This document shows positions 23,681-30,828 of a DNA stretch of 40,361 nucleotides, in pieces. Every line of letters begins with the position of its first letter. The stretch's first letter is position 1. A program made the translations under genes and the position numbers. The notes beneath the pieces were generated by a model. That model was not told the DNA's origin. It worked only from the letters and a program-made list of their open reading frames with translations, and made no database searches. Source of the stretch: Lachnospiraceae bacterium (GTDB lineage Bacteria > Bacillota > Clostridia > Lachnospirales > Lachnospiraceae); contig JAFVCQ010000239.1 in NCBI GenBank assembly GCA_017479085.1, forward strand, positions 1 to 40,361, given 5' to 3'.

Positions 23681-24478
23681 ATGGCAAAAGAGATGACAGA
23701 GCTGGAAAAATATTACAACAAATTCAATGAGGACAAGCGCCTTGACAGCCGGCATGGACAGGTGGAGTTCATCACCTCAATGCAATATATCCACAGGTAT
23801 CTGGCGGATATGCCGGATGCGAAGATTCTGGATGTGGGTGCCGGAACAGGGAAGTATTCCGTCGCACTGGCAAACGAGGGCTATGATGTGACGGCAGTGG
23901 AGCTGGTACGGTATAACCTCGGCATCCTCAAGGCAAAACACAGCAGCGTTAAGGCATATCAGGGCAATGCGATGAAGCTGAAGCGGTTTGAGGATGACAG
24001 CTTTGATCTGACGCTGGTCTTTGGCCCCATGTATCATTTGTATTGTTTTGAGGACAAATTAAAGGCGCTGCAGGAGGCAAAGCGGGTGACGAGACAGGGC
24101 GGGATTCTCATGGTGGCATACTGTATGAATGAATACTGTGTGCTGACCTATGCCTTTAAGGAGGGGCATATCCATGAATGTCTTGCGGGGAATCGGCTGA
24201 CGGAGGATTTTCATTCGCTGGCAGAAGAGAAGGATCTGTATGACTATGTGCGGATTGAGGATATTGACCGGCTGGATGAGGCAGCGGGTCTGGAGAGGCT
24301 GAAGCTGGTGTCGCCCGATGGCCCGGCGGATTATATGCGTCCGGTGCTGAATGCAATGGATGAGGCGACCTTTGAGATTTTTATGCAGTATCATTTATCG
24401 ACCTGTGAGCGTCCGGAGCTGATCGGGGCAGGGGCGCATACATTGGATATTTTAAGAAAGCAAACGGTGGTGTACTAA
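23681..24478 (+). CDS. Class I SAM-dependent methyltransferase
   Basis: A 265-residue enzyme. The SAM motif I is ILDVGAGTGKYSVALA (about residues 48-63), then VTAVELV at the strand-2 acid, and DLTLVFGPMYHL as motif IV. The N-terminus LEKYYNKFNEDKRLDSRHGQVEF is typical of a Firmicutes subgroup of small-molecule methyltransferases; the substrate is unknown. The start at 23681 is an ATG; an upstream TTG at 23672 is less likely. The last four codons and the TAA stop fall in the ACGGTGGTGTACTAAG word of the intergenic repeat, so the protein's C-terminus (QTVVY) may be partly repeat-derived. Confidence 0.85.
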   Translation: MAKEMTELEKYYNKFNEDKRLDSRHGQVEFITSMQYIHRYLADMPDAKILDVGAGTGKYSVALANEGYDVTAVELVRYNLGILKAKHSSVKAYQGNAMKLKRFEDDSFDLTLVFGPMYHLYCFEDKLKALQEAKRVTRQGGILMVAYCMNEYCVLTYAFKEGHIHECLAGNRLTEDFHSLAEEKDLYDYVRIEDIDRLDEAAGLERLKLVSPDGPADYMRPVLNAMDEATFEIFMQYHLSTCERPELIGAGAHTLDILRKQTVVY

Positions 24479-24590
24479 GTTCATTCTGCGCCCTTTGGGC
24501 TTGGATTCTCTAAGTACACTACAGATACCAGAAACTTAGACAATCAGTCGTCGCCCTTTGGGCTCGACTTCTTGGAGTTTCAGAGTAATA
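24463..24590. repeat. Two units of the GCCCTTTGGGC-centred intergenic repeat
   Basis: The first unit begins in the end of the methyltransferase gene (ACGGTGGTGTACTAAGTTC) and includes TCTGCGCCCTTTGGGCTTGG. The second has TCGTCGCCCTTTGGGCTCG followed by CTTCTTGGAGTTTCAGAGTAA. It fills the whole gap to the sigma-like gene, ending just before that gene's AAGGAG ribosome binding site. Confidence 0.85.
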
Positions 24591-24603
24591 AAGGAGCAAA
24601 GAC

Positions 24604-25326
24604 ATGGTAGATCAGAATACATTTATGGAAACGGTAAGGGCGGTGGCAGAGATCATCCGGACAGCGGAGAGCCCGTTGTCGGAGGAAGAGATTCTGGGTT
24701 ATTTTGAGGATATGGAGCTTGATGCGGCTCAAAAGAAGATCGTCATGGAATATCTTAAGAATCCGGATACCGGGAAGCAGGAACAGGAGGGCGAAGCGGA
24801 GTCCGAAAGCGGACAGTCGGCGGTGTTTCGCATGTATTTAGACGAATTGTCACGTATTCCGGAATACAGCGATGAAGAACGGGATAAGCTGTACGATGCG
24901 CTGTTACAGGGGGACAGGCAGGTGATCGCAAGGATTGCAGATGCATGGCTTGGCAGGGTGCTTGAGATCGCAGAGGGATATATCGAACCGAAGCTGCATG
25001 TAGAGGATCTGGTGCAGGAGGGGAATATGGCGTTGCTGGTGATGTTACAGGAGCTTTGCGGGACACAGAGGGAGTGTGATCCGGAAGATATATTGGCGCA
25101 GGCGGTGGAGGAGGGAATTGCCTCCTATGCGTCTGAGATGAACGGTGAACGGGAACTGGAGAATGCAGTTCTCGGCAGGGTCAATCTGGTACATGAGGCG
25201 CGCAGACTGCTGGCGGAGGAAAATGGAAAGCTTCCTACGATTGAGGAGCTGTCTGAATATACAAAGCTGTCGGTGGAAGAGCTGAATGATATTATGGATA
25301 TGATTGAAGCAGGGAAGGAGGCTTAA
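24604..25326 (+). CDS. Sigma-70-like protein lacking region 4
   Basis: A 240-residue protein that starts after AAAGGAG. Region 1.2-like MYLDELSRIPEYSDEERDKLYDALLQGD is at about residues 78-105, a region 2-like core-binding segment AEGYIEPKLHVEDLVQEGNMALLVML follows, and a region 3-like EARRLLAEENGKLPTIEELSEYTKLS is near the end. The -10 recognising region 2.4 is poorly conserved and region 4, which binds the -35 box, is absent. It could be a degenerate sigma factor, a regulator binding core polymerase, or a modulator of another sigma. It is not obviously a pseudogene, because the frame is intact and the start is good. Confidence 0.75.
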   Translation: MVDQNTFMETVRAVAEIIRTAESPLSEEEILGYFEDMELDAAQKKIVMEYLKNPDTGKQEQEGEAESESGQSAVFRMYLDELSRIPEYSDEERDKLYDALLQGDRQVIARIADAWLGRVLEIAEGYIEPKLHVEDLVQEGNMALLVMLQELCGTQRECDPEDILAQAVEEGIASYASEMNGERELENAVLGRVNLVHEARRLLAEENGKLPTIEELSEYTKLSVEELNDIMDMIEAGKEA

Positions 25327-25557
25327 GGCAATGTCATTTAGTTAAGCCGGACGCTACTAGGTATGGTATATGTTTCCCATTCCGGGCACGCTCGCGCTTA
25401 GCTGCACACGTAACGGTACTAAATTCGCAGCTTGGGCTGCTCATTAAGGACCGACGTCCGCAGATAGCCCTGCATTGTGAAACATATACCATACCCAGTA
25501 GCTGTTTACTGACTAATTCTTAACTAAATGACATTGGGCTTAAGGGAAGCCTCTTTT
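25318..25557 (+). terminator. Terminator of the sigma-like gene split by the palindromic element
   Basis: GAGGCTT (25318-25324), in the last codons of the gene, complements AAGCCTC (25547-25553), which is followed by TTTTGT. The 206-bp element lies between the two stem halves, along with CTTAAG on both sides. The simplest reading is that the element inserted in the loop of an existing terminator, leaving stem and U-run intact but with a large structured loop. Confidence 0.45.
25330..25535. repeat. Complete 206-bp palindromic (MITE-like) element
   Basis: The outer arms AATGTCATTTAGTTAAG and CTTAACTAAATGACATT are perfect inverted repeats. A second pair lies inside (GGTATGGTATATGTTTC and GAAACATATACCATACC), with the right arm carrying about ten extra bases. 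The core contains AAATTCGCAGCTTGGGCTGC and other words shared with the copies at 43-167 and 6776-6870. No transposase is encoded, so it would depend on a transposase elsewhere. It starts three bases after the stop codon of the sigma-like gene. The flanks GGCTTAAGG and CTTAAGGGAAGCCTC complement each other. Confidence 0.9.
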
Positions 25558-25611
25558 GTATAGATCATGATTGAGTGAATCGGAGAATATGTGTCAAAAA
25601 GGAGGGAGCAT

Positions 25612-26790
25612 ATGAATTATCGGAAGGACAGATATGGAAATGATATATCTATTTTGGGATATGGCTGTATGCGTTTTACACAGACCGGTGGTAAGGTGGA
25701 TCTGGAAAAGGCAGAGAAGGAGATTCTGGCCGCATACCATGCGGGTGTGAATTACTATGATACTGCCTATGTATATCCGGGAAGCGAGGCAGCGCTGGGC
25801 GAGATTCTTGCAAGGAACGGGATCCGGGACAGTGTGAAGATCGCAACGAAGCTCCCGCATTATCTGATCCGGAATGAAAACAGTATGGAGAAATATTTTT
25901 CCGAACAACTTACAAGACTTCAGACGGATCACGTGGACTATTACCTGATGCATATGCTCACGGATGTACAGACATGGGAACGGTTGAAGGAACTTAAGAT
26001 CTTGGAATGGCTGGAGGAAAAGAAAAAAAGTGGAGCCATCCGCCAGGTCGGCTTTTCCTATCACGGTAACTCGGATATGTTCTGCCGGCTGGTGGATGCC
26101 TATGACTGGGATTTTTGCCAGATCCAGTACAATTATATGGATGAGAATTCGCAGGCGGGTCGAAAGGGGCTTCAGTATGCCAGTTCCAAAGGAATTCCGG
26201 TCATTATCATGGAGCCGCTGCGGGGCGGAAGACTGGCCAATAGGCTGCCGGAGCAGGCGGTGAAGATCTTCGAACAGTATCCGGTTTCCCACACACCGGT
26301 ACAGTGGGCGCTCCGTTGGCTTTGGAACCAGCCGGAGGTGACGTGTGTCCTTTCCGGCATGAACTCGGTGGAGATGGTGGAGGACAATGTGGCGACTGCT
26401 GCCGATGTGCAGATCGGTGAGCTTGGCAGGGATGAGGAGAACATGCTGCGTGATGTGGTAACTGCCATGAATGCCAAAATGAAGGTGGGGTGTACCGGCT
26501 GCGGATACTGCATGCCATGCCCGAAGGGAGTGGATATTCCGGGAACCTTTGCTGCATATAACCGATACTACACAGAGGGCAGGATGACGTCGCTTCGGGA
26601 ATATATCATGTGTACCGCCATGCGGAAAACCTCCTCCGCTGCCTCTAACTGTATTGAATGTGGCAAGTGTGAAACACATTGTCCACAGCATATCGGTATC
26701 CGTGGAGAACTGAAGAATGCCAGAAGGAAGCTGGAGGGTCCGGTATACAAGGTGGCACGCCGGGTGATAAAGTGGATGCGGGCATATTGA
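25612..26790 (+). CDS. Aldo/keto reductase with C-terminal 4Fe-4S domain
   Basis: A 392-residue oxidoreductase. The AKR barrel begins RYGNDISILGYGCMRF. The tetrad is recognisable in NYYDTAYVYPGSEAALG (Asp, Tyr), IATKLPH (Lys) and YYLMHML (His). After about residue 285 a ferredoxin-like tail follows, with CTGCGYCMPCPKGVDIP and then CIECGKCETHCPQHIGI, i.e. eight cysteines for two 4Fe-4S clusters. This fusion is common in anaerobes and suggests electrons come from ferredoxin rather than NADPH. The start at 25612 follows AAAGGAGGGAG. The natural substrate is not evident. Confidence 0.92.
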   Translation: MNYRKDRYGNDISILGYGCMRFTQTGGKVDLEKAEKEILAAYHAGVNYYDTAYVYPGSEAALGEILARNGIRDSVKIATKLPHYLIRNENSMEKYFSEQLTRLQTDHVDYYLMHMLTDVQTWERLKELKILEWLEEKKKSGAIRQVGFSYHGNSDMFCRLVDAYDWDFCQIQYNYMDENSQAGRKGLQYASSKGIPVIIMEPLRGGRLANRLPEQAVKIFEQYPVSHTPVQWALRWLWNQPEVTCVLSGMNSVEMVEDNVATAADVQIGELGRDEENMLRDVVTAMNAKMKVGCTGCGYCMPCPKGVDIPGTFAAYNRYYTEGRMTSLREYIMCTAMRKTSSAASNCIECGKCETHCPQHIGIRGELKNARRKLEGPVYKVARRVIKWMRAY

Positions 26791-26818
26791 TACGGTGTGA
26801 AATATAAAGAATTCTTAA

Positions 26819-26851
26819 GGATTTGTTCAGAAATTAATTTTGAACAGATCC
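26819..26851. promoter_or_regulatory. Inverted repeat upstream of the two-component system
   Basis: GGATTTGTTCA and TGAACAGATCC are complementary with one G-U type mismatch around an 11-base AT-rich loop. It is followed by TAAAATAAAA. It could terminate the reductase transcript weakly or be an operator for the response regulator encoded 64 bases downstream. Confidence 0.45.
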
Positions 26852-26914
26852 TAAAATAAAATTATGATTGAGACGTCACACTAGGCACAGGTTAGAAGAA
26901 AAGAGGGTGTGAAT

Positions 26915-27610
26915 ATGGACAATACAAAAAGAATTCTGGTTGCGGATGATGCAAAGGATATTCGGGATGTCTTAAGGATCATGTTAGAGGATGCCGGATT
27001 TGAGGTGATTCTGGCAAATAATGGGGACGAGGCAGTGGAAAGATTTGATGAAAGCATCGATCTGGTCATTTTGGATATCATGATGCCGAAGTGCAGCGGA
27101 ACGACTGCCTGTGCCAGAATACGGGAGAAGGCGGATGTACCGGTTCTGTTTCTGACCGCCAAGACTGCGGAATCGGATATGGTGGAGGGATTTGAGGCGG
27201 GAGGAGATGACTACCTCACGAAACCGTTTTCCTTTACGGAGCTTCTGCTGCGGGTGAAGGCATTGCTGAAACGACCGCACATAGGGGCGAAGGATGAGGA
27301 GACAACACATTCTAAGATCGTGATTCAGGATCTGGTACTGGATATGGATTTACAGCAGGTGATGCGGGATGGGGTGGAGATCCCCATGACAGAGATTGAG
27401 TATCGCATTTTGCTGCTGCTTGCCTCTAATAAGAATCGGATCTTTACAGCCAAGGAGATCTATGAGAGCGTGTGGGAAGAGGCATACATGCCGAATTCTA
27501 CCAACACGGTAATGGTGCATATCCGGAATATCCGCAAGAAGCTGGGAGATACGGGGCCGAATGCGAGGTATCTGCACAACATATGGGGAAGGGGATATCG
27601 AATTGTCTGA
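26915..27610 (+). CDS. OmpR/PhoB-family response regulator
   Basis: A 231-residue regulator. The receiver domain (1-120) has the acidic pair in VADDAKD, the phosphorylation site D54 in VILDIMMPK, the switch threonine in FLTAKT and the lysine in YLTKPFS. The winged-helix DNA-binding domain (about 130-231) contains MTEIEYRILLLLASNKNRIF and the recognition region NTVMVHIRNIRKKLGD. The start is ATG 26915 behind AAGAGGG; a GTG at 26909 is also possible. The stop overlaps the kinase's TTG start by 8 bases. The target genes are unknown, possibly including its own promoter. Confidence 0.95.
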   Translation: MDNTKRILVADDAKDIRDVLRIMLEDAGFEVILANNGDEAVERFDESIDLVILDIMMPKCSGTTACARIREKADVPVLFLTAKTAESDMVEGFEAGGDDYLTKPFSFTELLLRVKALLKRPHIGAKDEETTHSKIVIQDLVLDMDLQQVMRDGVEIPMTEIEYRILLLLASNKNRIFTAKEIYESVWEEAYMPNSTNTVMVHIRNIRKKLGDTGPNARYLHNIWGRGYRIV

Positions 27611-28946
27611 GCTTAGGAATATATTTGCATCCAAACTGACATGGTATCTGGTGGGATGTGTGGTGATTGCCGGTGCCATTTCGTTTGCCAGTGTGTATAT
27701 TCTGGCCGCACTTGGAGAGACGTTCGTAGAAAACCGGTATGATAAGGAAGCCTTTAACATACCATTTCAGAAAAAGTATATGAAGAATCTGCGGGAATAT
27801 GTTGTGGAAAATGAGATAACGCTTCGCAACATCTCTGATATAAAGAACTGGACGGATGCCCATTATTATGTATATCTGGCGGTATATCAGAATGAAAAGC
27901 AGATTTTTAATTCGGATTACGCGGACACAGGGACGGTTCAAAGTGATGAGGAGACGGCTTCGGTGGATATGGACAGTCTGTATCGCATGGAACTTTCAGA
28001 TGGTACGGTTGTCAGTGTGGAGATTTTCTGTTATGATTATTGGAAATATTATTATTATATCTGGTTTGCCTGCATCCTGTTTGGAATCACGTTGTTTATT
28101 GTCATTTTTACCAATATGCTGCAGACAAAGCTGCGCTATATCAGTCAGATTGAGCGGGAACTGCGGATTTTGGAAGGAGGGAATCTGGAATACCCAATCA
28201 CCATCCGGGGAACGGATGAGATCGGGAATCTGGCAAGGGGAATTGAACAGATGCGGCTTTCGATTATTGAGAATATGAAGAAGGAACGTCTGTTACTGCA
28301 ATCGAATAAGGATTTGGTGACAGCGCTGTCGCATGATTTAAGAACTCCTCTTACAACCCTGACCGGTTATCTGGAGATCCTGAATATGAGCAACGGGAAG
28401 GAGGAACAGGAAAAACAGCGATATCTGGAACTGTCCCTTGCCAAGACAAGAGAGATCAGGGAGCTTTCCGATGAGCTGTTTGAATATTTTCTGATCTATG
28501 GAGAGGAACGTAAGAAGCTGACTCTGGAAGAGGTGCCGGCTTATATGCTGGCAGTGGATTTGATCGAGAATCAGTTTTTGAGTCTGGAGGAGGCAGGTTA
28601 TCAGCTGCAAAGCGCAAATTATCTGGAGGAGACAGCGGGAAACTGCCGAATCAATGCAAAGTATATGCAGAGAGTACTTAATAATATTTTGTCCAATCTG
28701 GAAAAATATGCAGATCGGGACAGACCGGTTGAGGTGGCTGTCATGAAGGAGCAGAGCTTTCTGGTGATACGGGTGCGCAATGGGATTCGTAAGAATCTGG
28801 AGGCACATGAGAGTACCAAGATCGGACTGATCACCTGTGAGCAGATTATGAAGCTGCATCACGGTGAATTTCGCAAATATGAGGTGGAGGACGAGTTTAC
28901 CGTCAAGCTGATCCTCCCGATGATACCGGAAGAAAGGAAGGAATGA
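27603..28946 (+). CDS. Sensor histidine kinase
   Basis: A 447-residue kinase starting at TTG 27603 (upstream GGAAGGGG), overlapping the response regulator. The first helix is about 14-37 and the second about 151-172, with a roughly 115-residue outside sensor domain between them. HAMP (ILEGGNLEYPITIRGTDEIG) follows, then HisKA with phosphorylated H244 in ALSHDLRTPL, and HATPase (N-box RVLNNILSNLEKYA). The G1 motif is unusual: RVRNGIRKN instead of DNGxGI, with TKIGLITCEQIM acting as the later ATP-lid segment. This variant is seen in a subgroup of Firmicutes kinases. The signal is unknown. Confidence 0.93.
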   Translation: MSELRNIFASKLTWYLVGCVVIAGAISFASVYILAALGETFVENRYDKEAFNIPFQKKYMKNLREYVVENEITLRNISDIKNWTDAHYYVYLAVYQNEKQIFNSDYADTGTVQSDEETASVDMDSLYRMELSDGTVVSVEIFCYDYWKYYYYIWFACILFGITLFIVIFTNMLQTKLRYISQIERELRILEGGNLEYPITIRGTDEIGNLARGIEQMRLSIIENMKKERLLLQSNKDLVTALSHDLRTPLTTLTGYLEILNMSNGKEEQEKQRYLELSLAKTREIRELSDELFEYFLIYGEERKKLTLEEVPAYMLAVDLIENQFLSLEEAGYQLQSANYLEETAGNCRINAKYMQRVLNNILSNLEKYADRDRPVEVAVMKEQSFLVIRVRNGIRKNLEAHESTKIGLITCEQIMKLHHGEFRKYEVEDEFTVKLILPMIPEERKE

Positions 28947-28947
28947 G

Positions 28948-29640
28948 ATGTTAGGAATTATAGGCGCAATGGATGAGGAGGTTGCAAAGATCAAGGAGCA
29001 GATGCAGGATGTGAAGATCCGCACGAGGGCATCTATGGATTTTTATGAGGGAGGGCTGAATGGACATTCCGTTGTGGTGGTCCGTTCCGGAATCGGTAAG
29101 GTGAATGCCGCGATGTGTACCCAGATTCTGGTGGATGAATATCAGGTGAGGGCGATTATCAATACCGGCATCGCAGGTTCGCTGAATGCAGATATCAATA
29201 TCGGAGATATCGTTCTGTCTACGGATGCGTTAGAGCATGATATGGATGCGGTTGCATTTGGATATCCGGTAGGGCAGATCCCGCGAATGGATACGCTGTC
29301 CTTTGAGGCAGATCCAGAGCTGCGCCGGCTGGCAAAGGAGGCCTGTGAAGAGGTGAATCCGGATGTCACGGTGTTCGAGGGCAGAGTAGTCAGTGGCGAT
29401 CAGTTTGTCTCGGATAAGGCAAAAAAAGAATGGCTTGTGGAGCAGTTTGCAGGCTATTGTACGGAGATGGAGGGTGCAGCGATCGCCCATGCGGCTTATC
29501 TGAATCAGATTCCGTTTCTGATCATTCGCGCGATCTCGGATAAAGCGGATGATTCTGCATCGGTGGACTATCCGGCCTTTGAGGCGAAGGCGATTGAACA
29601 CTCGGTGAAGCTTTTGCTGGAGCTGTGTAAGCGCCTTTGA
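28948..29640 (+). CDS. mtnN: 5'-methylthioadenosine/S-adenosylhomocysteine nucleosidase
   Basis: Cleaves MTA and SAH to adenine plus the thio-sugar, recycling methylation by-products. The 230-residue length and motifs match the family: IGAMDEEV with the catalytic E11, the phosphorylase fold loop NTGIAGSL, the substrate-binding TEMEGAAIAH and the catalytic D198 in AISDKADD. It begins two bases after the kinase stop with GGAAAGAAGGAAGG upstream, so it is co-transcribed with the two-component system, though functionally independent. Two methyltransferases in the window would supply SAH. Confidence 0.95.
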   Translation: MLGIIGAMDEEVAKIKEQMQDVKIRTRASMDFYEGGLNGHSVVVVRSGIGKVNAAMCTQILVDEYQVRAIINTGIAGSLNADINIGDIVLSTDALEHDMDAVAFGYPVGQIPRMDTLSFEADPELRRLAKEACEEVNPDVTVFEGRVVSGDQFVSDKAKKEWLVEQFAGYCTEMEGAAIAHAAYLNQIPFLIIRAISDKADDSASVDYPAFEAKAIEHSVKLLLELCKRL

Positions 29641-29769
29641 GTCCGCATTGTACTCCATACGGAATTTTATATCAAGTAACTGTGAATCGGAAGAATTTAT
29701 AAAATAAGACAAGATGATACAGAATAGAATAGAGAAAAAGGAGAGACGGGCGATCCGTCAGGGGAAAGT

Positions 29770-30714
29770 ATGAGATTTATCAGAGAGCTGAGAGAAGGAG
29801 ATATGATTTCTTCAATCTATTTGTGTAAGGACAAGAAAACATTACAGACAAAGGCGGGAAAGAATTATTATTCCATGCAGCTACATGACAAGACCGGATG
29901 GGTAGATGGCAAGGTTTGGGATCTGTCAAATGGAATCGGACATTTTGAATCCATGGACTACATTCAGGTAGATGCACAGGTGATCAGTTTTCAGGGCGCA
30001 TTGCAACTGAATATACGGCGGGTGCGCAAGGCATCGGAGGAGGAATATGATCCCACGGATTATATGCCGTGTTCCAAGCGCAATCTGGATGAGATGTACG
30101 ATGAGCTGGTTGCAATGATACATACCGTCAAAGAGCCGCATTTGTTAAAGCTGTTGCAGCTTGTCTTTATGGAGGATGAAGAATTTATCAGGGACTTTAA
30201 GCTTCATTCTGCAGCAAAGACCATGCATCACAGCTTTGCAGGAGGTTTGTTGGAGCACAGTCTGTCGGTGGCAAAGTTGTGTGATTTTTATGCAACCCGT
30301 TATCCGGTGATTCATCGGGATCTCCTGATCACGGCAGCTCTGTGTCATGACATTGGCAAGATGAATGAGATTTCCCTGTTTCCGGAGAATGATTACACAG
30401 ATGAAGGACAATTGATCGGACATATTGTCACGGGAACTATTATGCTGGAGGAGAGGATCCGGCAGATTGAGGGCTTTCCGGTGAAACTGGCAAATGAACT
30501 GAAGCACTGTATCCTGTCTCATCATGGAGAGCTGGAATTTGGATCACCCAAAAAACCGGCATTGATTGAGGCAGTTGCGCTGGCCTTTGCTGACAATACC
30601 GATGCCAAGCTGGAGGCCTTTGTCGAGGTTCTCGATAACAATATGGATAAGGGAGAGGAGTGGCTTGGATTTAACCGGATGTTCGAGTCCAATCTGCGTG
30701 CCACTTCAAAGTAA
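29770..30714 (+). CDS. 3'-5' exoribonuclease YhaM family (OB-fold plus HD domain)
   Basis: A 314-residue predicted RNA/DNA 3' exonuclease. The N-terminal OB-fold (about 12-85, NYYSMQLHDKTGWVDGKVW) binds nucleic acid. The HD domain has H163 in GGLLEHSLSV, the HD pair H193-D194 in LCHDIGKMNEIS and later histidines (IGHIVTG, SHHGELEFGSP). All are typical of YhaM. The ribosome binding site is modest (CAGGGGAAAG). The final residues TSK and the TAA stop overlap the TTCAAAGTAA word of the intergenic repeat, as in the methyltransferase at 23681. Confidence 0.93.
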   Translation: MRFIRELREGDMISSIYLCKDKKTLQTKAGKNYYSMQLHDKTGWVDGKVWDLSNGIGHFESMDYIQVDAQVISFQGALQLNIRRVRKASEEEYDPTDYMPCSKRNLDEMYDELVAMIHTVKEPHLLKLLQLVFMEDEEFIRDFKLHSAAKTMHHSFAGGLLEHSLSVAKLCDFYATRYPVIHRDLLITAALCHDIGKMNEISLFPENDYTDEGQLIGHIVTGTIMLEERIRQIEGFPVKLANELKHCILSHHGELEFGSPKKPALIEAVALAFADNTDAKLEAFVEVLDNNMDKGEEWLGFNRMFESNLRATSK

Positions 30715-30777
30715 ACGGTGGTGTATTAAGTTCAGTCATCGCCCTTTGGGCCCGACTTCTTGGAGTTTCAGAGTAAG
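30703..30777. repeat. Single unit of the GCCCTTTGGGC-centred intergenic repeat
   Basis: TTCAAAGTAAACGGTGGTG (through the YhaM stop codon), GTATTAAGTTC, TCGCCCTTTGGGCCCGAC and TTCTTGGAGTTTCAGAGTAA. The unit is bounded by TTCAAAGTAA at its left and TTCAGAGTAA at its right. It ends about 50 bases before the next gene. Confidence 0.85.
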
Positions 30778-30828
30778 ATAAGGGAATCTGGCCCGTGTGT
30801 TGTCGGAAGAAACGGAAAGGAGAATTCT

